A DNA stretch of 49,274 nucleotides from Gemmatimonadota bacterium (GTDB taxonomy: Bacteria > JBHIER01 > G020348925), in assembly GCA_020348925.1 (NCBI GenBank), contig CP070758.1:783798-833071 (forward strand), in the 5' to 3' direction. This document shows, piece by piece, positions 33,947 through 44,067 of the stretch (positions within the stretch are counted from its first letter, which is position 1; every line of letters begins with the position of its first letter). The notes under the pieces are model-generated. The model had not been told where the DNA came from. It ran no database searches and saw only the letters and a list, made by a program, of their open reading frames with translations. A program made the position numbers and the translations under genes.

Positions 33947-34651
33947 ATGAGTTTCGTTCTCTTGATTCTATTTATCGGAGTGTCCTTTCTGATTGTAAGG
34001 GCGGGGGCGGTCGCATTCAAGATGACTGGTATGAGTTGGCAGCACGCCAAGTTTCAGGCGTTGTCTGCCTTTTCAGGCACGGGCTTCACAACAAAAGAGG
34101 CAGAATCGGTGGTCAATCATCCGCAGAGACGAAAAATTGCCACATGGCTCATGATCTTCGGGAACGCGGGTATCGTCTCAGTCATTGCCACATCCGTTGT
34201 TTCCATGCGAAGTGGTGGTATTTTCAGAACTTCACTGACTATCGTTATTGTCGCCCTGACAATCTTTATCATACTAAGAATCGCTTCCCGAAGAGATTTC
34301 ATGAAAAAGTTGACTCAAAAAATCGAGGAAAAATTGGCGGAAAAGACAGAGTTGAAGAAAGTCTCTATTGAGGAGGTCCTCGAGCAGGCCGAAGGGTACG
34401 GGGTGACGAGAATAACTGTTGATGATCAATTTTGTGAGCGTGATAAAACACTCATTGAAGCGCACTTGAAGGAGCGAGATATCCTTGTTCTTTCAATTGA
34501 ACGCGGCGAGGATATCTTTCCGAATCCGAAAGCCACGATGAAAATTCAACTCGGTGATACCCTGACCTGTTTCGGCAAATTGGAGGGCATGCGTCAGATG
34601 GTGGGAAGTACAAAAGAGCAATCCGATGAAACGTTCGGAGCGGATGTGTGA
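33947..34651 (+). CDS. Small membrane protein with TrkH-like loop and RCK_C (TrkA-C) domain
   Basis: 234 residues. Three predicted helices (about 2-26, 66-86, 90-108) come first. Between the first two lies FQALSAFSGTGFTTKEAE, which resembles the SGTGF-type pore loop of TrkH/KtrB potassium channels. Residues 110-145 are a charged helix, and 140-220 form a TrkA-C regulatory domain (YGVTRITVDDQFCERDK through MKIQLGDTLTCFG). The family is known only as a conserved TrkA-C membrane protein, and one pore loop is too few for a Trk channel unless it assembles as an oligomer. GAGGAGGATG lies before the ATG. The stop overlaps the start of the next gene by four bases (GTGA). Confidence 0.7.
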   Translation: MSFVLLILFIGVSFLIVRAGAVAFKMTGMSWQHAKFQALSAFSGTGFTTKEAESVVNHPQRRKIATWLMIFGNAGIVSVIATSVVSMRSGGIFRTSLTIVIVALTIFIILRIASRRDFMKKLTQKIEEKLAEKTELKKVSIEEVLEQAEGYGVTRITVDDQFCERDKTLIEAHLKERDILVLSIERGEDIFPNPKATMKIQLGDTLTCFGKLEGMRQMVGSTKEQSDETFGADV

Positions 34652-35679
34652 AGATCCACAAGGAATTCGCCACGGGAAAACTGAATACCGATTCTTTGGG
34701 AGCTCTTCTCAAGAGATACTGCCACGTCGACGAAAGTGTGATTGTCGGACCGAAGATCGGGGAGGATGCGGCGGTGATCGATTTGGGTGACCGCTGCCTG
34801 GTGGCGACGACGGACCCGATCACCTTCGCCACGGACGAGATCGGATGGTATTCCGTTCATATTAACGCCAACGATATTGCATCGATGGGAGCGAAACCGA
34901 AATGGTTTTTGGCTACTGTTCTCCTGCCGGAGGGCGAGACGTCCGAAGCGCTCGTGGAGTCAATATTTTCACAGATTTCCTCGGCCTGTCAGAACCTCGG
35001 TATTTCTCTGTGCGGGGGCCATACTGAGATTACGAGCGGTATAGACAGAACGATTGTTGTCGGTCACATGTTGGGGGAAGTGGCGAAGTCAAAACTGGTG
35101 ATTTCGGCTGGAGCTCGCAGTGGGGATAACATCCTTCTGACCAAGGGAATTGCTATTGAGGCAACATCCATCATGGCTCGAGAGAGGCGTGAAGAGTTGG
35201 GACATGACTTTTCGCACGAGTTTCTGGAGAGATGCCGAGGATTTCTCCGTGATCCCGGGATTGGTGTTGTCTTGGATGCTGAGATTGCGACACAATCGGC
35301 AGACGTTCATGCCATGCACGATCCAACAGAGGGTGGACTGGCCATGGGCTTGTACGAATTGTGTGAAGCTGCTGATGTGGGGGTACTCATCAAAAAGGAA
35401 CATATTCCCATTTTTCCCGAAACGATGCAACTGTGCAACCACTTCCATCTCGACCCGCTGGGTTCCATAGCTTCCGGAGCATTGTTGATATGTCTGGCCT
35501 CTGAGGACACAGCGAATGTGGTCGAAGCCCTTCAGTCTGAAGGTGTGCGGGCATCGGTCATCGGCACCGTCACGGACAGAAAATTCGGAGTGAAGATGGA
35601 GGACGAGGGGAAAATTCGCGACCTGCCCAGATTTGAAAGAGATGAGATAACGAAGCTTTTTGAGCCTGTGAGACGCTGA
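34648..35679 (+). CDS. AIR synthase-related (PurM/HypE/ThiL-like) protein
   Basis: 343 residues with the two-domain PurM fold. The N-terminal part has IGEDAAVIDLGDRCLVATTDPITF and HINANDIASMGAKPKWFLATVLLP, which include the ATP/Mg-binding Asp residues of the HypE/ThiL group. The C-terminal part has MHDPTEGGLAMGLYELCEAADVGV, the second family signature. A HypE C-terminal Cys tail is absent, so it is not a hydrogenase carbamoyl-dehydrating enzyme of the known kind; the reaction is unknown. GTG start overlapping the preceding stop codon. Confidence 0.8.
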   Translation: MKIHKEFATGKLNTDSLGALLKRYCHVDESVIVGPKIGEDAAVIDLGDRCLVATTDPITFATDEIGWYSVHINANDIASMGAKPKWFLATVLLPEGETSEALVESIFSQISSACQNLGISLCGGHTEITSGIDRTIVVGHMLGEVAKSKLVISAGARSGDNILLTKGIAIEATSIMARERREELGHDFSHEFLERCRGFLRDPGIGVVLDAEIATQSADVHAMHDPTEGGLAMGLYELCEAADVGVLIKKEHIPIFPETMQLCNHFHLDPLGSIASGALLICLASEDTANVVEALQSEGVRASVIGTVTDRKFGVKMEDEGKIRDLPRFERDEITKLFEPVRR

Positions 35680-35687
35680 GATTAAAG

Positions 35688-36557
35688 GTGGAAAACAGAC
35701 CAGATGTAAGGCAGGCTCACTCCCGGAGGAAACATTTGTTCCATTCGATCTATAAAGATTTTTTACGGTTTTTGGACGCTCTTGAAACTGAAGGCGCTTG
35801 GGAGGCATATACAAAGTACTATTATGATCCACATAAGGAATTCCTTGATAGCTATTGGCGTACATTTCGATGGATGGATCTTCATCAAATTCAGCAGAGA
35901 GTGACAAAAGTGAAGAAGCAGGATTATTCGACCTTAGTGCGTCTTCTGTCTGAGATTGATCTTGAAAATACGGTGAAGAACGTCCTGGCGAAGTGTACGA
36001 ATGTTTTGGAAATTCAGGAGGAACCTGCGGTCTACTTCATGGTCGGATTTTTCAGCGCCGATGGATTTGTGCTTGAACACAAGGGCAAACCTGTTATAGG
36101 GTTTGGCCTTGAACGATTCAAGAGCTGGAGGCTCCTGCCCCTTCTGTTTGCCCATGAATATGCCCATTTTCTGCGCCATGTCCTCAGGAGCGATGAGCCG
36201 TATATTTGTGACGGAGTTGATGGTGTGAGCCGTTCTCTTCTTTCTGAGGGTATTTCGATGGTCTTTTCAGAGGTCGTGTTTCCCGAGTATGCTTTGAATG
36301 ACCACCTCTTTCTTTCGAGAGAACGGCTTCTCTGGTGTCAGGAGAATGATGAATATTTGAGGGACCTGGTGGGACAAGCGCTGAAGGGCGAATGGGATGT
36401 AGCGTTAGTACGGAATGGCGATGCCAAAATCGGAGTGCCTCCGCGAGTCGGAAACTATATCGGGTATAACTTCGTGAAAAGATTCCTTGAGAAACAGGGT
36501 GTCTCGAGGATTCATTCGCTGCTGAGCTTGAGAGATTTCCATGAATTGGTGGACTAA
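35688..36557 (+). CDS. Putative zinc metallopeptidase (HExxH, DUF2268-like)
   Basis: 289 residues, no signal peptide, so probably cytoplasmic. HEYAH at about residues 149-153 with DGVSRSLLSEGISMVFSE about 25 residues further gives the HExxH plus downstream Glu arrangement of gluzincin-type proteases; members of the DUF2268 group look similar. A family-level assignment cannot be certain. The start is GTG 35688, eight bases after the PurM-like gene; the ribosome-binding site is weak and the two genes are probably co-transcribed. Confidence 0.55.
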   Translation: MENRPDVRQAHSRRKHLFHSIYKDFLRFLDALETEGAWEAYTKYYYDPHKEFLDSYWRTFRWMDLHQIQQRVTKVKKQDYSTLVRLLSEIDLENTVKNVLAKCTNVLEIQEEPAVYFMVGFFSADGFVLEHKGKPVIGFGLERFKSWRLLPLLFAHEYAHFLRHVLRSDEPYICDGVDGVSRSLLSEGISMVFSEVVFPEYALNDHLFLSRERLLWCQENDEYLRDLVGQALKGEWDVALVRNGDAKIGVPPRVGNYIGYNFVKRFLEKQGVSRIHSLLSLRDFHELVD

Positions 36558-36649
36558 ATGTCTCCCAACAGGTTAGAATATTCCAGAGTTCGACAGAAGG
36601 ATGTCGTAGATTCTTGGAGATACACAATTTGTACCGCGTCGAATTCGTC

Positions 36650-36677
36650 TTGACATTCTCAGAGTTCATTATATCTT
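36650..36677 (+). promoter_or_regulatory. Promoter of the tRNA-Leu gene
   Basis: TTGACA (36650-36655) and TATCTT (36672-36677) are 16 bases apart. Transcription would start about 12 bases before the mature tRNA. The tRNA and the tig-clpP-clpX-lon operon behind it may share this promoter, since no other strong promoter was seen between 36779 and 36916. Confidence 0.6.
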
Positions 36678-36696
36678 TTGGGGTTCAAAGAAGCTT

Positions 36697-36778
<82 letters not shown>

Positions 36779-36916
36779 TTCGTGGTGTTCTTTGCACATC
36801 GTACGGAGCGTGTCTTCTTCGGGAAATATGAGATGCCCTGCGATGGACAAACATGCGTCTTGCCTGGGTCTGCAGGCGACAACGTAACCATAAGTATAGG
36901 AAGGAAGTTGAGATTT

Positions 36917-38119
36917 ATGAAAGTTGCTGTATCGGAACCGAAAGCTGGACAGAAATTGTTGGAAATAGAGGTGCCGATTGAAAGGGTTGAGGGTGCGCTC
37001 AAGGCTGCGTATGAGGATTATCGTAAAAAAGCTCGACTTCCAGGTTTTCGGAAGGGGAAAGCCCCTTTGGATATCATCAAGTCGAGATTTGGCCGGGCTA
37101 TTGAGAGCGAAGTCATCGACGACCTCATTTCTGAGACGTATAACGATGCCCAGAGTAAGGAGGGGATCAGGCCCGCTGGTGCGGCGAAGGTCGAAAGTGT
37201 AGAATATGAGTCAGGAAAACCCTTGCGGTACAAGGCTACTGTTGAAGTGATGCCGGATATAACCCTGAAAGAGTACAGGGGTATTGAAGTAACAAAGGAG
37301 ATCCCGAACATTACAGACGAAGATGTGGATGCCGCGCTCGAATCTCTCAGAGATCAATACGCCGAAGTCGTCGGTGTCGATGATGAAGCACAAGAGGGCC
37401 ACTTCGTCGTCGCTGACATACAGGCCGTTGATCGAGGTCATGTGCCCATTGTCGGCGATAAAGTGGAAAATGCCGATTTTCAGTTGGGGAAGAGCCCTTT
37501 TGGTCCGGAATTCGACAAAGAGCTGGTCGGGATGAAGCGTTGTGAAGATCGGGTTGTGAAAATTACATATCCCAAAGATCATCACGATCCCAAGGTGGCC
37601 GGAAGCGAGCATTTTTTTTCCGTGAAAATGAAGGAGGTGAAGGAGAAGAAACTGCCTGAATTGAATGATGATTTGGCCAAGACTGTGGGAGGCATGAATA
37701 CTTTGGAGGATCTTCGGAGGAGAGTGGAAGAGGAGCTGGTACGAAGAGCGGAGTTCGAGGCGGAGAGAAACGTCAGAGATCAGATTTCGGATCGTCTCGT
37801 AAAGGACAATCCTGTGACAGTTCCGGAGGGGATGGTCAACCGGTTTTTAGACTCGTTCATTGCGGATATTCGGGAGAAGTCCCGGGAACCTTTTGATGAG
37901 GAAGTACTGAGAAACAGATACCGTCCTTTTGCCATGAATCAGATCCGACTCCACCTCATTCTCGAGGAGATTGGCCAACACGAGCGTATCGAGGGCGGTG
38001 AGGAAAAGATTATGAATTATTTGATTGAAAAGGCGGAGATAAGTGAGGTAGAGCCTGTCCGGAAAGAAGGAGCGTCCTCTCTTATTGTCCAGCCGCCAAC
38101 GTCGAAGGAGAAACTATGA
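36917..38119 (+). CDS. tig: Trigger factor, ribosome-associated chaperone and prolyl isomerase
   Basis: About 400 residues from ATG 36917. The N-terminal ribosome-binding domain has [19 protein letters not shown] with the GFRxGKxP signature near residue 45. The FKBP-type isomerase domain (about 150-235) has [19 protein letters not shown], and the C-terminal helical chaperone domain follows. It binds nascent chains at the ribosome exit. Longer in-frame starts would run into the tRNA-Leu, so they are excluded. The gene leads the tig-clpP-clpX-lon order common in bacteria, and its stop overlaps the clpP start by four bases. Confidence 0.93.
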   Translation: MKVAVSEPKAGQKLLEIEVPIERVEGALKAAYEDYRKKARLPGFRKGKAPLDIIKSRFGRAIESEVIDDLISETYNDAQSKEGIRPAGAAKVESVEYESGKPLRYKATVEVMPDITLKEYRGIEVTKEIPNITDEDVDAALESLRDQYAEVVGVDDEAQEGHFVVADIQAVDRGHVPIVGDKVENADFQLGKSPFGPEFDKELVGMKRCEDRVVKITYPKDHHDPKVAGSEHFFSVKMKEVKEKKLPELNDDLAKTVGGMNTLEDLRRRVEEELVRRAEFEAERNVRDQISDRLVKDNPVTVPEGMVNRFLDSFIADIREKSREPFDEEVLRNRYRPFAMNQIRLHLILEEIGQHERIEGGEEKIMNYLIEKAEISEVEPVRKEGASSLIVQPPTSKEKL

Positions 38120-38703
38120 ACCTCATTCCTATTGTGGTTGAACAGACGGGCCGAGGGGAAAGGGCGTATGATATTTACTCACGACTCCTGAAAGACAGGA
38201 TCATCTTTATTGGAACACCCATCGATGACACGGTCTCAAACCTTGTGATTGCTCAGTTGCTCTTTCTGGAGGCTGAAGCTCCGGACAAGGATGTGCATCT
38301 CTATGTTAACAGTCCCGGTGGTCTGATATCGTCGGGGCTGGCCATTTATGATACGATGCAATATATCAAACCGGATGTCCGTACGACATGCATGGGGCAG
38401 GCTGCGAGCATGGGAGCTGTGCTTTTGGCCGGCGGTACAAAGGGGAAACGATCCGCGCTGCCCAACGCTCGGGTGATGATCCATCAGCCTCTCGGCGGTG
38501 CTCAGGGAATGGCCAGCGATATCGAGATCATTACGCGTGAGATCCTGACTCTGCGGGAGAGGATCAATGAGATCTTAGTCCAACATACCGGCCAATCTTT
38601 AGAAAAGATTCAACAGGATACCGACCGGAATTATTTTATGTCGGCTTTAGAAGCGAAGGAGTACGGTATCATCGATGAGGTGATCGAAGAGGAGATCAAG
38701 TGA
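38116..38703 (+). CDS. clpP: ATP-dependent Clp protease proteolytic subunit with Asn at the third triad position
   Basis: 195 residues, standard length. The nucleophile is Ser98 ([10 protein letters not shown]) and the base is His123 (MIHQPLGG). The third triad position, Asp172 in the B. subtilis and S. aureus enzymes (DTDRD), is Asn172 here: DTDRNYFM, codon AAT at 38629-38631. The same substitution is known from Listeria ClpP1, which is largely inactive alone and needs a second ClpP. The protein forms the tetradecameric chamber that ClpX feeds. It overlaps tig by ATGA and clpX by GTGA, so all three are translationally coupled. Confidence 0.93.
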   Translation: MNLIPIVVEQTGRGERAYDIYSRLLKDRIIFIGTPIDDTVSNLVIAQLLFLEAEAPDKDVHLYVNSPGGLISSGLAIYDTMQYIKPDVRTTCMGQAASMGAVLLAGGTKGKRSALPNARVMIHQPLGGAQGMASDIEIITREILTLRERINEILVQHTGQSLEKIQQDTDRNYFMSALEAKEYGIIDEVIEEEIK

Positions 38704-39938
38704 GTCGAGATCTTGTGTGTTCTTTCTGCGGTCGCCAAAGTCGTCAAGCGGGTAAATTGGTGACCGGACCATCGGTTCGAATATGTGCCGATTGCATTAA
38801 AATATGCGCTGAGGTTCTCCAGCAAGAGGAGAAAACGGACCTGATGTTTCACCTTGAGGACCTTCCCACGCCTGCCAAGATCAAAGCCGGCTTGGATGGA
38901 TACGTTATTGGACAGGAACGGGCAAAGAAAACGATTGCCGTCGCCGTGTACAACCATTACAAACGTATCCGCTCTGGGTTGAACAATGATCAGGTCGAAC
39001 TGGAAAAAAGCAATATCCTACTCATAGGATCGACGGGGACAGGCAAGACATTGCTCGCTCAAACCTTGGCGAAGTTTCTCCGTGTTCCGTTCTCTATCGC
39101 CGATGCCACGTCGTTAACAGAAGCGGGATATGTGGGCGAGGATGTTGAAAATATACTTGTGCGCCTCTTACAGGCCGCCAATTATGATCTCAAGAAAGCC
39201 GGTATGGGTATCCTGTACGTTGATGAGATTGACAAAATTGCCCGGAAACAGGCCAATCCTTCCATCACCAGAGATGTTTCTGGGGAAGGCGTGCAACAGG
39301 CACTCCTGAAAATGCTTGAGGGGACGATTGCCAACTTACCCCCACGGGGCGGCCGGAAGCATCCCGAACAAGAGTTCCTTCAACTCAACACGAAGAACAT
39401 ACTTTTTATTTGCGGGGGAACCTTTGACGGGCTGGAGGCTTTTATTCGCAAGCGAGTTGGCGAAAACAGTATCGGTTTCGGGAGTAAGAGCCGACGCGAA
39501 AAAAATAGAAAAATTGGGGATATCCTTGCGCTGGTCGAACCGGAAGATCTGCTTCAGTATGGGTTTATCCCGGAATTGATTGGCCGTTTGCCGGTGGTCT
39601 GTACGCTCGATGATCTCAATGAAGAGGCCCTTCTCGAGATTCTCGTGAAGCCGAAGAACGCCCTGACCAAGCAATACGAGAGGCTCTTTGAGCTCGAGGG
39701 GATCAATCTGCATTTTACCCCGGAAGCACTCAAAGCCATTGTTCAAGAGGCTCAGAGGCGAGCTACGGGCGCTCGAGCACTTCGGGCCGTTCTTGAGGAG
39801 GGTATGCTGGACATCATGTTTGAAACACCATCAAAGTCGAATGTCTGCGACTGCACTATCAATGAAGATGTTATTACGAAAGGCAGCAGACCATTGTATA
39901 AGGTCAAACGATCTGTGGCCGATAAAAAAGCAGGATGA
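38700..39938 (+). CDS. clpX: ClpX, AAA+ unfoldase of ClpXP
   Basis: 412 residues. The N-terminal zinc-binding domain has four cysteines (Cys7, 10, 29, 32). The AAA+ domain has Walker A GSTGTGKT (110-117), Walker [11 protein letters not shown], the pore loop GYVG and the sensor regions. The ClpP-contacting loop IGF is kept ([12 protein letters not shown]). It starts with GTG overlapping the clpP stop codon. It recognises tagged proteins and threads them into ClpP. The linker between the zinc domain and the AAA+ core is of usual length. Confidence 0.95.
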   Translation: MSRDLVCSFCGRQSRQAGKLVTGPSVRICADCIKICAEVLQQEEKTDLMFHLEDLPTPAKIKAGLDGYVIGQERAKKTIAVAVYNHYKRIRSGLNNDQVELEKSNILLIGSTGTGKTLLAQTLAKFLRVPFSIADATSLTEAGYVGEDVENILVRLLQAANYDLKKAGMGILYVDEIDKIARKQANPSITRDVSGEGVQQALLKMLEGTIANLPPRGGRKHPEQEFLQLNTKNILFICGGTFDGLEAFIRKRVGENSIGFGSKSRREKNRKIGDILALVEPEDLLQYGFIPELIGRLPVVCTLDDLNEEALLEILVKPKNALTKQYERLFELEGINLHFTPEALKAIVQEAQRRATGARALRAVLEEGMLDIMFETPSKSNVCDCTINEDVITKGSRPLYKVKRSVADKKAG

Positions 39939-40000
39939 CAACTCCCCACTTGTGGCATCTCTGAACCTTTTCCATCTGTTTGAACATTAGAAAGGAAATC

Positions 40001-42379
40001 ATGTTTCGAATCGAGCGAGATCAGGAAATTATCGAATTCCCCGAGCAGTTGCCCCTCTTACCGCTTCGGGATGTCGTCGTGTTTCCGCATATGATCGTTC
40101 CAATATTGGTCGGTCGCGAGTCCTCTATGAAGGCTTTGCAGCAAGCTATGGTCAAGGATCGCTGTATCTTCCTCTGTGCACAAAAGGATCCAGCAGTTGA
40201 GGAACCTGTCAGGAAAGATCTTTATGAGATTGGCGTTGTTGCCCGAGTGCTTCAGGTCCTTCGGTTACCCAACGGTATGCTTAAGGTACTTATCGAGGGC
40301 TTAACGCGGGCGAAGGGAGTCGGCTTGCAGCGCAAAGGGGAAATTCAACTGGTTCGCCTTGTGGTATTGGAGAGAGCGAACGGTGAGAATGCCGAGGTAC
40401 AAGCCCGAGTGAAAGTCCTCACGAACCAGTTTCGGAACTATGTGAAACTCAACCAACAAATTCCGGATGAAGTTCTCTTCTCCATCACAACGATCGAAGA
40501 TCCTCAGCAATTGGCCGATGTCATCTCCTCGCAGATTATTCAGAAAATGGAGGTCAAGCAGAAAATTCTTGAGGCAAGAGATGTAAAGACGCAGCTCCGT
40601 GAACTCTCAAAGCTGCTCGCTTCAGAGATGGAGATCCTGCGCATTGAGAAAAAGATCGATGACGAGGTCCGAAACCGAATGCACAAAACCCAGAGGGAGT
40701 TTTACCTTCACGAACAGATGAAGGCCATCAGGGAGGAGCTCGGGGAGGTTGATGATCATTTTACCGAAATAGCCCAGCTCAAAAAACAGATTGAAACGGC
40801 GGGTATGCCGAAGGACGTTCAGAACAAGGCTCTCACTGAGTTGGAGAAACTGAAAAAGATGCACATCATGTCACCGGAGTCAACCGTAGTCCGCAATTAT
40901 CTCGACTGGATCATCGCCCTTCCGTGGAACGAACGGACCAAGGATAATTTGAAGATCAACCAGGTCCAGAAAATTTTGGATGCCGATCATTACGGTCTCG
41001 AAAAACCAAAGGAACGCATCCTCGAATATTTGGCGGTGATTCGATTGTCGAAAAAGATCAAGGGCCCGATCCTGTGCTTTGTCGGTCCTCCTGGCGTGGG
41101 GAAAACCTCTCTGGGAAGATCGATCGCTCGAGCCTTAGGGAGAAAATTCGTGAGAATCTCCCTGGGCGGGATCCGAGATGAGGCGGAAATTCGCGGTCAT
41201 CGGCGAACCTATATTGGATCGATGCCTGGACGCATTATCCAGTCGATGAAGCGGGCCAAGACGAAGAATCCGGTTTTTCTTCTCGATGAAGTCGATAAGA
41301 TGGGGGTTGACTTTCGCGGTGATCCTTCGTCAGCCCTTTTGGAGGTACTGGATCCTGAACAGAATTGCGCTTTCAGTGATCACTACTTAGATGTCGATTA
41401 TGATCTTTCAGAAGTGATGTTCATTACGACCGCAAATGTGAGGCACAGCATCCCACCTCCGCTGTTGGACCGAATGGAAGTGATCGAGTTGCCAGGTTAT
41501 CTTGAGCACGAAAAAATTGGCATTGCTACAGGATTTCTTATACCGAAACAACTGAGGGAACAGGGACTCAAACCCACGAACTTGAAGATTTCCGAGGGAG
41601 CCTTGGTGAAAATCATCCGTAATTACACTCAGGAAGCGGGTGTTCGCAACCTGGAACGGGAGATTGCCGCTATCTGCCGCAAGGTGGCCAAGCAAGTCGT
41701 CGAAAGAGGAAAGAGATTCTCAGTAGCCGTCTCTTCGAACAATCTTCATGTCTATTTGGGATCGTCGAAGTTCTTGGACAAGAAGGCCGACGGGACGAAT
41801 GGGATTGGTGTGGCAACCGGATTGGCCTGGACTGAGATGGGCGGAGATATTCTCAGTGTCGAGGTGACTCTCATGGAGGGCAAAGGGAAGCTGATCTTGA
41901 CCGGTCAATTGGGTGAGGTGAGGCAAGAATCCGCCCAGGCCGCTCTGAGCTACGCTCGGAGCAGAGCACCATCGCTGGGAATTGCCCCTGATTTTTACAA
42001 AAAAACCGATGTCCACGTTCATGTTCCGGAAGGGGCGATCCCGAAAGACGGACCGTCGGCCGGAATTACGATGGCCGTTGCCTTAATCTCGGCCCTGACG
42101 AAGAAGCCCGTACGGAGGGATATCGCTTTAACCGGTGAAATCACTCTGCGTGGTCGCGTGTTATCTGTGGGTGGACTGAACGAGAAGTGTCTTGCGGCGC
42201 TCAGAGCCGGTGTGGGGATGATTGTTCTGCCCAAAGACAATGATAAGGACTACAAGGAGTTACCCCATCAACTGAAGCGTGGATTGGAGTTCTCGATGGT
42301 GGAGACGATGGATGAAGTGGTGACGATCGCACTGCCGGATCTGAAGAATGAAAAGAGGGAGACATCCACTCCACACTAA
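40001..42379 (+). CDS. lon: Lon, ATP-dependent serine protease
   Basis: 792 residues from ATG 40001, with AAAGGA placed six to ten bases upstream; a TTG at 39980 lacks a site. Order: N-terminal substrate-binding domain ([23 protein letters not shown]), coiled coil, AAA+ with Walker [10 protein letters not shown] near residue 363 and Walker [11 protein letters not shown], and the C-terminal protease domain with catalytic Ser686 ([11 protein letters not shown]) and the dyad Lys in [20 protein letters not shown]. Cytoplasmic quality control and regulatory proteolysis. It follows clpX by 62 bases. Confidence 0.95.
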   Translation: MFRIERDQEIIEFPEQLPLLPLRDVVVFPHMIVPILVGRESSMKALQQAMVKDRCIFLCAQKDPAVEEPVRKDLYEIGVVARVLQVLRLPNGMLKVLIEGLTRAKGVGLQRKGEIQLVRLVVLERANGENAEVQARVKVLTNQFRNYVKLNQQIPDEVLFSITTIEDPQQLADVISSQIIQKMEVKQKILEARDVKTQLRELSKLLASEMEILRIEKKIDDEVRNRMHKTQREFYLHEQMKAIREELGEVDDHFTEIAQLKKQIETAGMPKDVQNKALTELEKLKKMHIMSPESTVVRNYLDWIIALPWNERTKDNLKINQVQKILDADHYGLEKPKERILEYLAVIRLSKKIKGPILCFVGPPGVGKTSLGRSIARALGRKFVRISLGGIRDEAEIRGHRRTYIGSMPGRIIQSMKRAKTKNPVFLLDEVDKMGVDFRGDPSSALLEVLDPEQNCAFSDHYLDVDYDLSEVMFITTANVRHSIPPPLLDRMEVIELPGYLEHEKIGIATGFLIPKQLREQGLKPTNLKISEGALVKIIRNYTQEAGVRNLEREIAAICRKVAKQVVERGKRFSVAVSSNNLHVYLGSSKFLDKKADGTNGIGVATGLAWTEMGGDILSVEVTLMEGKGKLILTGQLGEVRQESAQAALSYARSRAPSLGIAPDFYKKTDVHVHVPEGAIPKDGPSAGITMAVALISALTKKPVRRDIALTGEITLRGRVLSVGGLNEKCLAALRAGVGMIVLPKDNDKDYKELPHQLKRGLEFSMVETMDEVVTIALPDLKNEKRETSTPH

Positions 42380-42595
42380 TACAGGCACCGCAAAGAACCA
42401 GAGATGAGTGGACACGGAAAAGGAGATTGTCCAACATCATCGTGACACCGCATGCTGCCAGCCAGACTGTCGAGACGTCAGAGAAAACCGCTCACTCCAT
42501 AGCCACACAAATTTCAACCATTGCAAACAGGGGGAAGCAGAGAAGAGAGTGAATACCCCTTGACCCTCATGTCTTCTCTTTGTGGAGTTCGAAAA
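42380..42595. other. Gap between lon and the GWxTD gene
   Basis: No start codon with a ribosome-binding site and no recognisable protein or RNA. One + frame is open from about 42380 to 42550 but its peptide is rich in Arg, Thr and Ser and looks random. Confidence 0.4.
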
Positions 42596-43849
42596 ATGAC
42601 GCGGTGGCACCTTCTCGCCATACTTTTCCCGTTGTGGCTTCTTGGCGGTTGCTCTGTGGGTCGATATGCGGATGTTCAGGGTGGCCCGAGCAAGGCCACC
42701 GGAGACCTGCAGTTTACGATCGACGTCGCACTCTTTCAAGTTTGCCAGGATACAGTCGAAGCGGTGATCTTCATTACCTTTCCAAACAGTTCTCTCACTT
42801 TCTTAAAGAGGGAGCGTGGCTTTACTGCTGCCTACGACGGGACAATCGAACTCAACACTCTGTCAGAGAAGCCAGTGGTCGCGAAGGCGTTCGAGGGCCA
42901 GATCGAGGAGCCGTCCTACGAAGCGGCCCATTCCTCGAGTGGTTTTGATCACAGGGAGCTGAGTTTGAAATTGGTGCCGGGAACATACGCGCTGACGGTC
43001 ACTCTCCAGGATCGAAACAGTTTACGGAAAGGGACTGTCCGGCGTGTGCTCGACGTTGTCCCTTTTGCTCAAGACAAAATTACACTCAGTAGTATTGTGT
43101 TCGCTGCTGCGGTTGAGAGGGATTCATCCGGAGGGTTCCGTATCGTTCCAAATAGTGAGAGGATCTACGGTGAGCGGCTGCCAGAACTGAAATTTTACTT
43201 CGAAGTGTATGCTCCCGGAAAAATTGGCGACAAGGGCACTCTGAGAGTCCAATACAAGATAGTATCTCGACAGACAGGGAACAGTCTTTTTCTTGATGAA
43301 AGGGATCCGATTGAGCCGGGTACGGAAAAAACGGCCGTGTCGGGAACATGCCACCTGAGAGGTATTGACGAGGAGGATGCATCATTGCTGATACGAGTTC
43401 TTGACCGTGAGCAAAAGATCCTTGCTGAGCGGAAGGGAGACTTTCGCATCTCATGGCCTCTCATCAATTGGGGGAACGATTTTGAGTTGTCGCTGACCCA
43501 GCTGGAACTGGTCGCCTCGGCGGAGGTGATTGCGGAGTACAAGAGAATCGAACCGGAAAGACGCGAAGCATTCCTGAGACGCTATTGGAAAGAGCGCGAT
43601 CCCATTCCCCAAACGGAGCAGAATGAATTGCTTATAGAGTTTGAAAAAAGGTTGCGCTACGCCAAACGTGAGCTGGGGGGGATGCGAACCGATAAGGGGA
43701 GGGTCTCCATTCAGAACGGTCCGCCCCAGGCCGTTGAAAAACGGATCCTTCGTGATATGATCGGCTATCCCCGGTCTGCGGAAATCTGGATCTACTTCGA
43801 GCCGTACCGTGAGTTTGTTTTTATCGAGGATCGCCTTGTTCAGCGCTGA
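42596..43849 (+). CDS. GWxTD domain lipoprotein
   Basis: About 417 residues. A lipoprotein signal (LLAILFPLWLLGGC) has its lipidated Cys at about residue 18, so the mature protein is membrane-anchored on the periplasmic side. The C-terminal GWxTD domain has FLRRYWKERDPIPQTEQNELLIEFEKRLRYA and MRTDKGRVSIQNGPPQ, with Met in place of the Trp of the name-giving motif. The middle is beta-rich, like other members from FCB-type bacteria. The function of the family is unknown. ATG 42596 fits the signal peptide and has GGAG eight bases before; upstream ATG and TTG codons would extend beyond the signal. Confidence 0.8.
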   Translation: MTRWHLLAILFPLWLLGGCSVGRYADVQGGPSKATGDLQFTIDVALFQVCQDTVEAVIFITFPNSSLTFLKRERGFTAAYDGTIELNTLSEKPVVAKAFEGQIEEPSYEAAHSSSGFDHRELSLKLVPGTYALTVTLQDRNSLRKGTVRRVLDVVPFAQDKITLSSIVFAAAVERDSSGGFRIVPNSERIYGERLPELKFYFEVYAPGKIGDKGTLRVQYKIVSRQTGNSLFLDERDPIEPGTEKTAVSGTCHLRGIDEEDASLLIRVLDREQKILAERKGDFRISWPLINWGNDFELSLTQLELVASAEVIAEYKRIEPERREAFLRRYWKERDPIPQTEQNELLIEFEKRLRYAKRELGGMRTDKGRVSIQNGPPQAVEKRILRDMIGYPRSAEIWIYFEPYREFVFIEDRLVQR

Positions 43850-43869
43850 GCCGGTCAGGTGAAACCGGC
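43850..43869 (+). repeat. Hairpin directly behind the GWxTD gene
   Basis: GCCGGT (43850-43855) and ACCGGC (43864-43869) form a 6-bp GC-rich stem with an 8-base loop, starting right after the stop codon. There is no T-run, so termination would need Rho or be inefficient. Confidence 0.4.
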
Positions 43870-43947
43870 AGGGCGAGCATCATCACCAGAAGTGATGCAG
43901 CTCGAATTCGTTACTGATCGTTCGTTTTATTTTCCTAAAATATGATC

Positions 43948-43976
43948 TTGACATGTGCATCGAAAATTTCTACTTT
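43948..43976 (+). promoter_or_regulatory. Promoter of the secreted esterase gene
   Basis: TTGACA (43948-43953), a 17-base spacer and TACTTT (43971-43976), where the first, second and last bases of the -10 box match. A transcript would start near 43983, leaving an 85-base leader before ATG 44068. It lies between the hairpin after the GWxTD gene and the esterase, fitting a new transcription unit. Confidence 0.6.
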
Positions 43977-44067
43977 TGATCTCCGATCCGTGAGGGTTTC
44001 TCCCTTGCACGACAGGCTAGGAATCCGCGTACACTCGAAACACAAAAAGGCTGAAGGAGTATCTTTC

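Noticed and set aside
43942-44067. Upstream extension of the esterase frame
   Set aside because: Contains the promoter and lies before the signal peptide; ATG 44068 has the proper ribosome-binding site.
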